NCBI RefSeq assembly: GCF_002879615.1
Contig: NZ_PNRF01000034.1
Coordinates: 1-64,000 of the forward strand
DNA: 64,000 nt
Direction: 5' to 3'
Source of the DNA: Billgrantia endophytica
Lineage (GTDB): Bacteria; Pseudomonadota; Gammaproteobacteria; Pseudomonadales; Halomonadaceae
The position numbers were made by a program, and so were the translations under genes. Below the pieces are notes generated by a model that was not told the DNA's origin, did not search any database, and saw only the letters and a list, made by a program, of their open reading frames with translations. This document shows, one piece after another, positions 44,272 to 53,906 of this stretch. Numbering within the stretch: the first letter of the stretch is position 1; every line of letters starts with the position of its first letter.

Positions 44272-46485
44272 CTACGCCGTCGAGGCTGCCATTCCCGACC
44301 TGGCGGCACGGTGCGCGTGCAGCTTCTTGTAGCTCTCGATCAGGCGCTGGTGCTTCTCCAGGCCTTCCAGGCGCATGTTGGTCGGGGTCAGGCCGTGGAA
44401 GCGCACCTCGCCCTGCACCGAACCGACCACCGCGGCCATGGTCTCTCCGCCGAACATGCGCCGGAAGTTATGCAGGTAGTCCTCCAGCGCCAGCTCGTCG
44501 TCGGGCACTACCTCCAGCACCGCCCTCACCGCCTGGTAGAAGAGCCCGCGCTCGACGGTGTTGTCGTTGTACTGCAGGAACATCTCGACCCGCTCCAGGG
44601 CCTCTTCATGGCGCTGCAGGGCAAGATAGATCAGCAGCTTCAGTTCGAGTACGGTGAGCTGCCCCCACACGGTGTTCTCGTCGAACTCGACGCCAATCAG
44701 GGTGATGATGTCCATGTGGTCGTCGATCTGGCTTTCTTCCAGGCGTTCCAACAGATCGGCCAGTCGATCGTCACTCAGGGCATGCAGGTTGAGAATGTCT
44801 TCCCGGTAGTCCAGCGCCTTGTTGGTGTTATCCCAGATCAGGTCATCGACCGGGTAGACCTCGGAGTAGCCCGGCACCAGGATACGACACACCGGCGCGC
44901 CCAGGTCTTCGTGCACGGCCATGTACGCCTCCAGCCCCATCTCCTCGAGAATACCGAACAGGGTCGCCGCTTCCTCCGCATTGGTCCCGGAGAAATCCCA
45001 TTCGGCGAACTCGACATCCGCCTTGGCGCTGAAGAAACGCCAGGAGACCAGCCCCGAGGAGTCGATGAAGTGCTCGACATAGTTGTTGGGCTCGGCGACG
45101 GCCTGGGAATTGAAGGTAGGCGGCGGGAAGTCGTTCAGGCCTTCGAAGCTGCGCCCCTGCAACAGCTCGGTGAGGCTGCGCTCCAGCGCCACCTCGAAGC
45201 TGGGGTGCGCCCCGAAGGAGGCGAAGACACCGCCCGTGCGCGGGTTCATCAGGGTCACGCACATGACCGGGAACTGCCCGCCCAGGGAGGCGTCCTTGAC
45301 CAGCACCGGGAAGCCCTGCCTTTCCAGGGCCTGGATGCCCTCGAGGATATCGGGGTATTGCTCCAGCACCGCCATCGGCACGTCGGGCAGCGCGATCTCC
45401 TCCTCGAGGATCTGCTTCTTCACCGCCCGCTCGAAGATCTCCGACAGGCACTGCACCTGAGCCTCATGCAGGGTATTGCCGGCGCTCATGCCGTTGCTGA
45501 GGAACAGGTTCTCGATCAGGTTGGAGGGAAAATAGACCGTCTCGCCGTCCGATTGGCGCACGAACGGCAAGGCGACGATACCGCGCGCCACGTTGCCGGA
45601 GTTGGTGTCGATCAGGTGCGAGCCGCACAGCTCGTCATACGGGTCATAGATGGCCAGGCAGTGGTCATCCAGAATGCCCGCCGGTAGTTCGTCGTTCGGC
45701 CCCGGCTGGAACCACTCCTCGTTGGGGTAGTGAACGAAGGCGCTGCCCGCGATCTCTTCGCCGAAGAATTGATCGTTGTAGAAGAAGTTGCAGCTCAGCC
45801 GCTCGATGAACTCGCCCAGCGCCGAGCACAGCGCGCTCTCCTTGGTGGCGCCCTTGCCGTTGGTGAAACACATCGGCGAGGCGGCGTCGCGGATGTGCAA
45901 CGACCACACATGCGGCACGATGTTGCGCCAGGAGGCGATCTCGATCTTCATGCCGAGCCCCGCCAGGATGCCGCTCATGTTGGCGATGGTCTGCTCCAGC
46001 GGCAGGTCCTTGCCCTCGATCCAGGTGCTGTTCTTCTCGCCTCCCTCGCCCTCCGGCTTGCCCATCAGCAGGGCCTGGGCATCCTCGTCGAGGTTCTCCA
46101 CCGTCTCGATCTGGAACTCGGGGCCGGCCTGCACCACCTTCTTGACCGTGCAGCGGTCGATGGCGCGCAGGATGCCCTGGCGGTCCTTGTCGGAAATGTC
46201 CTCCGGCAGCTCGACCTGGATCTTGAAGATCTGGTTGTAGCGATTCTCCGGATCGACGATGTTGTTCTGCGACAGGCGGATATTTTCGGTAGGAATATCG
46301 CGCGCCAGACAATAAACCCGAACGAAATAGGCCGCACAGAGTGCAGAAGAGGCCAGGAAATAGTCGAAGGGACTTGGCGCCGAGCCGTCGCCCTTGTAGC
46401 GAATGGGCTGGTCGGTGATGACGGTGAAATCGTCAAACTTGGCTTCAAGCCTGAGATTTTCCAGAAAATTGACGTTGATTTCCAT
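44272..46485 (-). CDS. ycaO: OsmC domain/YcaO domain fusion protein
   Basis: 737 residues. The first about 150 residues are OsmC-like (SAPSPFDYFLASSALCAAYFV with the first Cys, RCTVKKVVQ with the second). The rest is the YcaO ATP-dependent cyclodehydratase-like domain (GATKESALCSALGEFIERLS, the Mg-ATP region; VKKQILEEEIALPDVP) and the C-terminal TPR-like tail seen in E. coli YcaO. E. coli YcaO assists RimO in beta-methylthiolation of ribosomal protein S12; the same role is inferred here. ATG at 46485 is chosen by similarity (MEINVNFLENLRLEAKFDD). Single-gene unit. Confidence 0.9.
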   Translation of the reverse strand: MEINVNFLENLRLEAKFDDFTVITDQPIRYKGDGSAPSPFDYFLASSALCAAYFVRVYCLARDIPTENIRLSQNNIVDPENRYNQIFKIQVELPEDISDKDRQGILRAIDRCTVKKVVQAGPEFQIETVENLDEDAQALLMGKPEGEGGEKNSTWIEGKDLPLEQTIANMSGILAGLGMKIEIASWRNIVPHVWSLHIRDAASPMCFTNGKGATKESALCSALGEFIERLSCNFFYNDQFFGEEIAGSAFVHYPNEEWFQPGPNDELPAGILDDHCLAIYDPYDELCGSHLIDTNSGNVARGIVALPFVRQSDGETVYFPSNLIENLFLSNGMSAGNTLHEAQVQCLSEIFERAVKKQILEEEIALPDVPMAVLEQYPDILEGIQALERQGFPVLVKDASLGGQFPVMCVTLMNPRTGGVFASFGAHPSFEVALERSLTELLQGRSFEGLNDFPPPTFNSQAVAEPNNYVEHFIDSSGLVSWRFFSAKADVEFAEWDFSGTNAEEAATLFGILEEMGLEAYMAVHEDLGAPVCRILVPGYSEVYPVDDLIWDNTNKALDYREDILNLHALSDDRLADLLERLEESQIDDHMDIITLIGVEFDENTVWGQLTVLELKLLIYLALQRHEEALERVEMFLQYNDNTVERGLFYQAVRAVLEVVPDDELALEDYLHNFRRMFGGETMAAVVGSVQGEVRFHGLTPTNMRLEGLEKHQRLIESYKKLHAHRAARSGMAASTA

Positions 46486-46801
46486 TAACAGGTACCGGGA
46501 TTGTAACTCGAACCAGGGCGGAGGGCGTGAGGCTGCCGTATGGGGCGTGATGGTATCACCTGCCAAACGGCGGCTGAAAGCGAAGTGGCCAGCCCGAGGC
46601 ACCAGCGCCTACGCCAGCTTGGCCCTCGCCCCGCACGAGGCGCCCTGCGTGGGCGCCCCTCTTTCCGCACCGACGGCCTAGCCACCGTGCCCGATAGCCT
46701 TCATGCTGGCGTATGCGGAATTTCCAAAGGGCCAGGGATGCACGATGTCCGGCTGGAGGTCGCCAGAGTCGAGACGCTGGAGGGATTTGAAAGAGAGCGA
46801 A

Positions 46802-47932
46802 ATGACAGAGAACGATAGCGCCACCGCCTCGAAGGACGGCAGCGGCTCCCAGCCTCGCCTACGCTTGGTGTACGACGGCGAATGCCCGATGTGCCGCCGC
46901 TACGTGCGCTGGCAGCGCATTCGCCGGGAAGTCGGCGAGCTCGAGCTGATCGATGCCCGCCAAGACAGCGAAGCCCGCCGCGAGCTCACCCATCTGGGCA
47001 TCGACCTGGATCAGGGCTTCGCCCTGCAGATCGGAGAGCGCTGGTACCACGGTAGCGAAGCCCTGCACCGCCTCACCCTGCTCGGCACCCGTAACGGCGT
47101 GTTCAATCGACTGATGTATCGGCTGTTTGCCAGCCAGGAGCGCACCGCAAGGCTCTACCCGATGCTGAAGGCGTGCAGGAACGGGCTGTTGGGGGTATTG
47201 GGGAAGGGGCGTATCTGCCACAGGCAACATCAACAGGAGAGTTCCATGAATTCACGTATTCTGATGGTCCTGACTTCCCACGACCGCCTCGGCGATACCG
47301 GCCAACCCACCGGTTTCTGGCTGGAGGAACTGGCGGCGCCCTACTACACCTGCCTGGACGCCGGTGCCGAGGTGGTGCTGGCCTCGCCCAAGGGCGGCAA
47401 ACCGCCGCTAGACCCCAAGAGCGACGCCGAGGAAAGCCAAACCGAAGCGACACGCCGCTTCCAGCAGGACGCAAGGGCCCAGCAGCAGTTGGCCAACACC
47501 CACCGCCTGAGTGAGGTAAGGGCCGACGATTTTGACGCCATCTTTTACCCCGGCGGCCATGGCCCGCTATGGGATCTGGTGGAAGACGCGGACTCCATCC
47601 GCCTGATCGAAGCCTTCTGGGCCCAGCAAAAGCCGGTAGCCGCTGTTTGCCATGCCCCGATCGCTCTGCTCCATGCGCGCGATGCCGAGGGCGAGCCGAT
47701 CATTCGTGGCCGTCAGGTAACCGGCTTCACCAACGGCGAGGAATCCGCCGTGGGGCTTACCGAGGTCGTACCGCACCTGGTGGAGAACGCCCTGATCGCC
47801 GGCGGAGCCCATTACTCCAAGGCCGACGACTTCACTCCCTACACCCGCCGAGACGGCCAGTTGATCACCGGCCAGAATCCACCCTCCTCAGAACCGGTAG
47901 CCAAGCTACTACTCGAGGCGCTTGGCAAGTAA
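46802..47932 (+). CDS. DCC-family thiol-disulfide oxidoreductase fused in frame to a DJ-1/PfpI-family protein
   Basis: One open frame of 376 codons. Residues 1-140 are a DCC (DUF393) protein with the name-giving motif LVYDGECPMCRRYVRW. Residues from 149 (ATG at 47246) form a DJ-1/PfpI type 1 amidotransferase-like protein: DAIFYPGGHGPLWDL, nucleophile Cys in VAAVCHAPIALL, and TGFTNGEE. AACAGGAGAGTTCC lies directly before the internal ATG, so the second domain is probably also, or only, translated on its own. Either a natural fusion or loss of a stop codon between two genes. The DJ-1 part resembles chaperone/glyoxalase-type members. Confidence 0.8.
   Translation: MTENDSATASKDGSGSQPRLRLVYDGECPMCRRYVRWQRIRREVGELELIDARQDSEARRELTHLGIDLDQGFALQIGERWYHGSEALHRLTLLGTRNGVFNRLMYRLFASQERTARLYPMLKACRNGLLGVLGKGRICHRQHQQESSMNSRILMVLTSHDRLGDTGQPTGFWLEELAAPYYTCLDAGAEVVLASPKGGKPPLDPKSDAEESQTEATRRFQQDARAQQQLANTHRLSEVRADDFDAIFYPGGHGPLWDLVEDADSIRLIEAFWAQQKPVAAVCHAPIALLHARDAEGEPIIRGRQVTGFTNGEESAVGLTEVVPHLVENALIAGGAHYSKADDFTPYTRRDGQLITGQNPPSSEPVAKLLLEALGK
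47234..47248 (+). promoter_or_regulatory. Internal ribosome-binding site before the DJ-1/PfpI part
   Basis: AGGAG at 47234-47238 is seven bases from ATG 47246-47248 inside the longer frame, a strong signal for independent initiation of the 228-residue DJ-1/PfpI protein. Confidence 0.55.
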
Positions 47933-47957
47933 GTCGCGAGTAACCCACGAACTCATG

Positions 47958-47983
47958 GCTACCGGCCTCCCGTAGCCGGTAGC
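47958..47983. terminator. Bidirectional hairpin between convergent genes
   Basis: GCTACCGGC, loop CTCCCGTA, GCCGGTAGC: a perfect 9-bp stem between the DJ-1 stop and the P450 stop. No T run, so it may depend on other factors. Confidence 0.55.
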
Positions 47984-47989
47984 ACTGAC

Positions 47990-49336
47990 TCAATTCCGGC
48001 TCACCTTGAAGCGCAGGTGATAATTGCTCAGCAGTGCCGGCATCGGCTGACTCGCGAGCAGCCGATCGGGCGGGTCCAGGCGGAACTCATGTCGCTTCAT
48101 GAGGGAGGCCAGCATGGCGCTGGTAACGAGTAGCACCAAATGCCGCCCCGGGCAGATGCCGGGCCCGCCGCTGAAGGGAATCAGCGGCCACTCCCCGGCT
48201 CCTTCAGGCTTCAGCCACAGGTCCGGGTCGAAGCGGTTGGCATCGTCGAGGTGCCGGTCATCGCGATGGAAATAGGGGGCGAGGATGAGGATTGAGGTAT
48301 CCGCCGGCATTTCCCCGTTCTGCCAATGCGTCCGTTCGGTACTCTGGCGAAGCACCAGGGGCGTGGTCGGCCACAGCCGCAGCGATTCGAGGAGGCAGGC
48401 CCTCAGGAACGACATGTCCGGCCGCTGATCGCCTTCGTGCCGGGCAATCTCGGCCCGAGCCCTCTCGGCCTGATCCGCATGGGCGGAGAGCAGTGCCAAG
48501 GCGCTGAAGGTCGCCATGCCGGCCGGCTCGAAGGCAAACAGCCATTGAGGCATCTGGTTCGACGGCTTCGTGTCGCTATTGGTTGGGACACGCGCGGCCT
48601 CCGCCGCAAGGCTGCCCGGCTCGGCCCTGTCGATGTAGCCCTGCAGGGTCTCGAGAAATCGCTTCCTCAACCTGGTCCGCTGCGGATGCAGGAAGCCCCA
48701 GTTCCCGGCGGCGCGAAGCTTCGCCAGGGTTTCAGTCAGCTCCTGGTCATCACTTGCCGAATCGCCCAGCACGACACGGCGTACTATGCGATCCCAGGTG
48801 TCGATGAACATGTCCCAGCCCAACTCGCCCTGGTTCGAGCGAACTCGGGCAAGCAACGCTTCCGCCTCCTGTTCCACAACCGGCACGAATCGCTCGGACA
48901 AGCCGTGTACCGGGCACTCGCTCTGCAACACCTCTTCATTGAAGCGGCGGCGCTCGGCGCGCTTGCGGCCGTGGGAAACCAGGGCCATGTCGGGTTCGAA
49001 GTGGGCCAGTGCGCTGCGTTTGGCTTGCTCGGCCGTGGCGAACGGCTCCGGGGATTCATCCAGCACCCGATTGGCATCATCCGGGTCCAGAATGAGCGCC
49101 ATGGACTTGCCCGGCACTTTCAGCAGCAATGGGCCCTTGCCGTACTTCTTGTTCAGCTTCTGCACACGACGCACCGCGCGTTCATCCAACGCCATGCGCT
49201 CGGCCATGCCGACCACCCTGGGGCGACGAATGATCACACCCTTGGCAATATTCGGAACGAAGACGTCGTTGATGACGGCCAGCGTCTCGCCGAGGGTGGC
49301 AGTCGGCAATGAGCCTTGTACCGATTCCCTAGCCAT
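47990..49336 (-). CDS. Cytochrome P450
   Basis: A 448-residue soluble P450 monooxygenase. The ExxR pair is in CLLESLRLWPTTP, the PERF-like segment in DANRFDPDLW, and the heme loop in FSGGPGICPGRHL with the Cys ligand. The I-helix region (FEPAGMATFSALALL) lacks the usual acid-alcohol AGxxT pair in standard form, which could affect oxygen activation. No ferredoxin or reductase gene adjoins. ATG at 49336 follows AGGAGAGAGCAG. The substrate is unknown; the gene stands alone. Confidence 0.9.
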   Translation of the reverse strand: MARESVQGSLPTATLGETLAVINDVFVPNIAKGVIIRRPRVVGMAERMALDERAVRRVQKLNKKYGKGPLLLKVPGKSMALILDPDDANRVLDESPEPFATAEQAKRSALAHFEPDMALVSHGRKRAERRRFNEEVLQSECPVHGLSERFVPVVEQEAEALLARVRSNQGELGWDMFIDTWDRIVRRVVLGDSASDDQELTETLAKLRAAGNWGFLHPQRTRLRKRFLETLQGYIDRAEPGSLAAEAARVPTNSDTKPSNQMPQWLFAFEPAGMATFSALALLSAHADQAERARAEIARHEGDQRPDMSFLRACLLESLRLWPTTPLVLRQSTERTHWQNGEMPADTSILILAPYFHRDDRHLDDANRFDPDLWLKPEGAGEWPLIPFSGGPGICPGRHLVLLVTSAMLASLMKRHEFRLDPPDRLLASQPMPALLSNYHLRFKVSRN

Positions 49337-49628
49337 CTGCTCTCTCCTTTTGAATTGCCTCCCTTGCTGGCAAGTCTAGTTGGGGAGATGAGCAAAGCTA
49401 GTGCGCCGCACAAGACTGCGACGTATCACACAATTCTTTACACGAGACGACCTACAGCAGGCGTTGCCAGTATCCAACATCGATCCATCGATTGAATTTG
49501 AATCCTGCCTCCGTTATGGCCGTGGCGTCGGCGGCCACCGCCGCTCGTATCGTCAAATCTCTGTGCAAATCGCTTGGCATGACCCTTGCCTATTAAAAAT
49601 GATTGGCTCGAGTGAACAGTTAAAGGCT
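49337..49628. other. Intergenic, no gene seen
   Basis: About 290 bases between divergently unrelated minus-strand genes; would contain the P450 promoter and the 3' flank of the methyltransferase. No hairpin or frame recognised. Confidence 0.4.
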
Positions 49629-50090
49629 TCACAGCCATCTTCGTACGGTTGACATGTAAGTAGAGAATTCCGGCCCAAATTTGGCCAAAAGCACCCTCTC
49701 CTCTGGTTTTATTTGATATTGGTTCATATACGCAACGAAAAGCGGCAAGGCAAGAGCCGCGAAGGCATTGGAAAGAAAAATCGCCCAAGCTGATAGAAGA
49801 AATAAAAACCCCAAATACATGGGGTTTCGAGTCACCCGATAAATACCATCCTGAACAATGACAGATGATTCGCCGGGTGTCAGCGGGTTGACTGTGGTTT
49901 TATGGCTGCGAAATGCCAAGACCCCCAACGAAACGACAAGAGCACCGAAAAAAACGAGAATCGCACCAATGATCTCTTTCCCCGGGATGATCAATATAGC
50001 GCCTGGGGTAAGCCTGGCAACGCCATAGATGACTATTGCGAAGATAGCCAAGAGAGCGACAGGTGGAACCTTGAGTTCAAGTACACGCAT
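49629..50090 (-). CDS. Isoprenylcysteine carboxyl methyltransferase-like membrane protein
   Basis: 153 residues with about four hydrophobic segments (PPVALLAIFAIVIYGVARL, then IIGAILVFFGALVVSLGVLA, then FLFLLSAWAIFLSNAFAALA). The ICMT/PEMT signature is seen in GIYRVTRNPMYLGFLFLL and in KPEERVLLAKFGPEFSTYMSTVRRW, which bind S-adenosylmethionine in this family. Bacterial members methylate unknown, probably lipidic, targets in the inner membrane. Complete. Confidence 0.85.
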   Translation of the reverse strand: MRVLELKVPPVALLAIFAIVIYGVARLTPGAILIIPGKEIIGAILVFFGALVVSLGVLAFRSHKTTVNPLTPGESSVIVQDGIYRVTRNPMYLGFLFLLSAWAIFLSNAFAALALPLFVAYMNQYQIKPEERVLLAKFGPEFSTYMSTVRRWL

Positions 50091-50167
50091 GGTTTCGGTT
50101 GCAGCCTAATAGTGATGAGAGACAAGTGGGCCGCCACGTAGCATAAGGGCTCGCGGAGCTGTTGTCC

Positions 50168-50650
50168 TCATCGTTTCTCGCTCTCGTCCAGACCAAGCCG
50201 TCGATGCCACTCGGCGATGCTCTCTTCGGGGTAGTCGTCGAAGCACTTGTCGTTCTCCCGCGCGGTAACCTCCACCCAGTTGGCCTTGCTCGCCAGCAGC
50301 AGGTGGACCCGTTCCGGCGGGATCGGCAGTTCGCTATCGATGGCCGAAGCGAATGGATGGACCAGCTCCGGCCAGCCAGGATCGAAAACCCACAGTGCGC
50401 TGGCACAGTGCTGGCAGAAGTGGCGCTCGCCCGAACTCGGCTCGCCGTCGATGATGGCGTGGTAGACCCGCTTGTGCTCGGCACCCTCGACCTGAAGCGT
50501 TTCGGCACGCCCACTCAGGTTGATGGCGTAGCCTCCGCCACCCGCCGTCTTGCGGCAAATGGAGCAGTAGCAGCGCTGGTAGGGATAGGGATGCGGCGAC
50601 TCGACGTTGAAACGCACCGCGCCGCAGTGGCAGGAACCGTGCAGAAACAT
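50168..50650 (-). CDS. GFA-family protein (glutathione-dependent formaldehyde-activating-like)
   Basis: 160 residues with the zinc-binding cysteines of the GFA/Mss4-like fold: GSCHCGAVRF, CYCSICRKTAGG and FCQHCASALW. Members include Gfa, which speeds the glutathione-formaldehyde adduct, but most have no proven role. ATG at 50650 follows CCAGGAGGTGACACC. Single gene between the methyltransferase and the siderophore locus. Confidence 0.88.
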   Translation of the reverse strand: MFLHGSCHCGAVRFNVESPHPYPYQRCYCSICRKTAGGGGYAINLSGRAETLQVEGAEHKRVYHAIIDGEPSSGERHFCQHCASALWVFDPGWPELVHPFASAIDSELPIPPERVHLLLASKANWVEVTARENDKCFDDYPEESIAEWHRRLGLDESEKR

Positions 50651-50745
50651 GGTGTCACCTCCTGGAAATGATGGCTGTTTCCAGTGTAGAGGATGAGAGC
50701 GAGGCCATCACCACGCTGCCGCCACCTCGCGGAAATCACCCCACG

Positions 50746-51639
50746 TCACCTGGGCTGTGCCGTTGCCGGACGATCGCGGGGAACGATCAGTGGAGTATGG
50801 CTGACGGGGTCGTCGATTATCACGCAGGCAAGGCCGAATACCTCGGCAACGAGTTCCACCGTCATCAGCTCCGACGGCTTGCCCTCGGCAACGATGCTGC
50901 CGTCCGCTATCACGATCAGGTGATCGGCGTAACGGCAGGCTTGGTTGAGATCATGCAGCACCGCGATCAGGGTATGACCAGCCTGGCGGTTAAGCTCCCG
51001 GAACAATTCCAGAAGCTCAATTTGGTGAGCAATGTCCAGATAGGTGGTGGGCTCGTCGAGCATCAGGATCGGCGTCTGCTGTGCGAGCACCATGGCCACC
51101 CAGACCCGCTGGCGCTGGCCGCCGGAGAGCTGGTCCACCTGTCGTTCGGCCAGCTCGAGCACGCCCGTCGAGCGCATCGCTTCGTGTACGGCAAACTCGT
51201 CTTCGTTGCTCCACTGCTGCAGCAGGCTCTGATGGGGGTAGCGTCCCCGCTCCACGAGTTCAACCACGGTGATCCCCGAGGGAACCTGGGCACCTTGCGG
51301 CAGCAACCCCAACTGGCGTGCCACTTGGCGGGTGGGCAATCGGTGGATATCCTTGCCGTCCAGCAATACTCGCCCCGCCTGGGGAGGAAGCAGTCGACAC
51401 AGACTACGCAACAACGTCGACTTGCCGCAGCCGTTGGGGCCGATGATGACCGTAAAGCATCCATCTGGAATGCTGACATCGAGGTCGTGACAGACGAGAA
51501 CGCGATCGTACCCCAATCGCAGTCGCTCGGCCCGAAGCCGGCAAGAGCCGGCAGCTGCCGTGTCGTGCGCGGAGAGAGGCGGCACTGCATCGCCCCTCTC
51601 CAACCGGCCTTCACGGCAAGGCAATTCCACCCGGCTCAT
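50746..51639 (-). CDS. Siderophore ABC transporter ATPase (FepC/FecE-like)
   Basis: 297 residues; powers ferric-siderophore import across the inner membrane. Walker A VIIGPNGCGKSTLLRSL, signature QLSGGQRQRVWVAMVL, Walker B PILMLDEPTTYLDI and the switch His in VLHDLNQACRYAD are intact. An N-terminal extension of about 30 residues precedes the fold. Its start overlaps the stop of the carrier-condensation NRPS gene (ATGA), so transport and synthesis genes are translationally coupled. The matching permeases and binding protein are at 56189-59288. Confidence 0.92.
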   Translation of the reverse strand: MSRVELPCREGRLERGDAVPPLSAHDTAAAGSCRLRAERLRLGYDRVLVCHDLDVSIPDGCFTVIIGPNGCGKSTLLRSLCRLLPPQAGRVLLDGKDIHRLPTRQVARQLGLLPQGAQVPSGITVVELVERGRYPHQSLLQQWSNEDEFAVHEAMRSTGVLELAERQVDQLSGGQRQRVWVAMVLAQQTPILMLDEPTTYLDIAHQIELLELFRELNRQAGHTLIAVLHDLNQACRYADHLIVIADGSIVAEGKPSELMTVELVAEVFGLACVIIDDPVSHTPLIVPRDRPATAQPR

Positions 51640-53846
51640 GACACGACAAGCCGCGGTTCGAGACGGCCCAGCCGAACTTCATCATCCGGCGTTCGGGCAA
51701 AACGGGCAAGCGTCTCGCCAACGGTCAGCCTGATCCGCTCGACCTGCTCGGGGCCGTAATGATCGGCGCGATAACTCATCATTATCCGCACGGATTCGTC
51801 GCCTTCGATCATTTCTTCAAGCACTTCGAACTGCAACCCCAGCAGAGATTCACTCTTTTCCGGGTCGATCTGGCGGAATTCTATGCATTCACCGCCCTGC
51901 AGCCGGAAGGCACCGTTAAGCTTGTTTTTCGCATGCAACTGGATGAAGACTTCGAACATGCGATCCCCGCCTTGCTCAGCCCCGCCGTTCAGGGCTTCCT
52001 CGACCAGGTCGATGGGAATATCACTGTAGGGCATGGATTCGTTGATGGTTCCCTTCACCTGGGTGATCAGCCCCGCCAGGGTGAGGTTGGGTGGAAAGGC
52101 GATTCGATGCGCCACCACCGTAGTGAAGTAGCCGATGGTGTCGAAGAAATCGGCATCGTTCCTGCCTGAAGCTGACGTGCCAATGACCAGTTCATCCAGC
52201 GCTCCCAAGTAATGAATCGAAGCGGCAATCGCCGCGTAAACCACATTGAACAGCGAGGCACCGTTGCGCTTCGCCAATACATACAACCCTCTCGAGACAT
52301 CTTGCGCCAGCTTATATTCCGCCCAGCCACCGGTACTCGATGATGGCTCTTCGCGCACACTGGATGCCTCCGGTGCTGGTAGCGGCTTGCCCCGTGGGGC
52401 ATCGCGCAGATTTTCCGTCCAGTAGGCAAGATGCGCCTGGCTCACCCCGGCGGCGTGCTGCTTCAACGCAAAGGCCTGGAACGAAGGCGGCTGGTGCTGC
52501 CAACTCGGTACGTTGCCCTCCACCCGTGCACGGTAGGCATGCTCCAGCTCTTCCATCATGAGGTTGACCGACCACTCATCCAGTACGATGTGATGGAACA
52601 GCAGCGAAACAACTTGCTGTCCGGAAGACTCATCGTGCATGAAGCGGATTCGGAAAGGCAGCTCACGGGCCAGGTCGAAGCGGTACGAGGCTTCGACGGC
52701 CAGCTCCGACAGATGCGTTTCGTGAGAGAACCAGAACCATTTGTACAACGAACTCGCGTTGCAGGGCACCACCTCCTGCCACACTTGCCCGTCACGCTGC
52801 ACGAACAGGGTACGCAGCCCCGGGTGACGCTCCAACAGGTCAAGAAAGGCGCGCTTGAAGGCCGGCTCGTTCACCGGGTCGAGAAATCGTAGGGCAAACG
52901 GAATATTGAAGATCTCGTTGAAACCGAAGGCCTCGTAAACCTTCCACAGCGATCGCTGTGCCAGCGCTAACGGCACTGGTGTATCCGGTGCGGCCGGCGC
53001 ACTCGGTTCGTGTTGTCGGCTACCGAGCAAGCGTCGGGCATGTTCCGCCAGAGCGGCCGCCGTCGGGTAACTGAACAGGTCGTTGAGATGCACTTCGATA
53101 CCGTGAACGTTCAGGAGCTGACCGATGATACGGGTGGCGATCAACGAATGGCCGCCGAAGTCAAAGAAGTCGTCGTCGGCCATCATCTCGGGGGCGCCGA
53201 GCGCTTGGCGAAACGCCTCCAGCAGCAAGTCTCGAATATCACCGTCGCCTGCCGCCGTGCCATGATGAGTTTCCGCGTCCCGGCGCGGTGCTGCCTCGGC
53301 CTCCTCGTCAGTCATCTCGACCAAGCCCGTGTCGAAGCCGCCAGGTGCCGTCTCAAGCTCCTGCAAAAAATTGGCGAAAGGCTGGAACCAACCAGTCGGG
53401 ACCGCTGCTTCCAGCACACGGTGCGCGACCAGTCCGAGCATGGTGGCTTCCGGTGTCAGCAACAGGCAACAGCGCAGTGGCGCTTCTTCGGCCAGATCCC
53501 AGGAGGTTTCCTGCAGGTTCAGTATCGCTTCCATGGCCTCCCGCGACGATTGGACACGCCACAGGACGGGGGTTGCGACCTTCATCTCGTCATGACGGCG
53601 CAGCACCCCCTCATCGCCAAAACGATAACGGACGCGGTACTCCGGTGCTTTCAGTATTTCCTGCAGACCCTCTCTCAGCCGTTCCACGCTGTGCCGTCCC
53701 AACAGACGATAGACGAGGGCATGGGCATGAGCCATTTCCGGGTACTGCTGCTGCAGAAACCACATGCGCTCCTCGCGCTCGCCGATGATCTGGCCGGATC
53801 GCACTTGGCCCGGCATGCCGGAGGGGGTATGAACGCTATCCGTCAC
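51636..53846 (-). CDS. NRPS protein: partial condensation-like domain, carrier (PCP), condensation domain
   Basis: 736 residues. Residues 20-165 resemble the N-terminal lobe of a condensation domain (EREERMWFLQQQYPEMAHAH) with a degenerate HR in place of the HHxxxDG motif. A normal carrier follows, with DDFFDFGGHSLIATR and the phosphopantetheine site at Ser234. Then comes a full condensation domain (about 285-720) with FHHIVLDEWS (HHxxxDE instead of DG), YFTTVVAHR and MPYSDIPIDLVEE. There is no adenylation domain, so the carrier must be loaded by another protein. The PCP-C order equals the end of VibF. It overlaps the ABC ATPase gene. Confidence 0.88.
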   Translation of the reverse strand: MTDSVHTPSGMPGQVRSGQIIGEREERMWFLQQQYPEMAHAHALVYRLLGRHSVERLREGLQEILKAPEYRVRYRFGDEGVLRRHDEMKVATPVLWRVQSSREAMEAILNLQETSWDLAEEAPLRCCLLLTPEATMLGLVAHRVLEAAVPTGWFQPFANFLQELETAPGGFDTGLVEMTDEEAEAAPRRDAETHHGTAAGDGDIRDLLLEAFRQALGAPEMMADDDFFDFGGHSLIATRIIGQLLNVHGIEVHLNDLFSYPTAAALAEHARRLLGSRQHEPSAPAAPDTPVPLALAQRSLWKVYEAFGFNEIFNIPFALRFLDPVNEPAFKRAFLDLLERHPGLRTLFVQRDGQVWQEVVPCNASSLYKWFWFSHETHLSELAVEASYRFDLARELPFRIRFMHDESSGQQVVSLLFHHIVLDEWSVNLMMEELEHAYRARVEGNVPSWQHQPPSFQAFALKQHAAGVSQAHLAYWTENLRDAPRGKPLPAPEASSVREEPSSSTGGWAEYKLAQDVSRGLYVLAKRNGASLFNVVYAAIAASIHYLGALDELVIGTSASGRNDADFFDTIGYFTTVVAHRIAFPPNLTLAGLITQVKGTINESMPYSDIPIDLVEEALNGGAEQGGDRMFEVFIQLHAKNKLNGAFRLQGGECIEFRQIDPEKSESLLGLQFEVLEEMIEGDESVRIMMSYRADHYGPEQVERIRLTVGETLARFARTPDDEVRLGRLEPRLVVS

Positions 53847-53868
53847 TTTTCTTCTCCTTGGGACCCTC

Positions 53869-53899
53869 GATCCAGCGCCGGTCCGGTCGGCGCTGGATC
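53869..53899. terminator. Strong hairpin between the TonB receptor and NRPS genes
   Basis: GATCCAGCGCCG, loop GTCCGGT, CGGCGCTGGATC: a perfect 12-bp stem just after the receptor stop and upstream of the NRPS start on the minus strand. No T run; it may stabilise the receptor mRNA end or weaken read-through. Confidence 0.6.
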
Positions 53900-53906
53900 A
53901 CTACCG

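Noticed and set aside
44311-45687. 458-codon plus-strand frame
   Set aside because: Shadow of the OsmC-YcaO gene with no recognisable domains.
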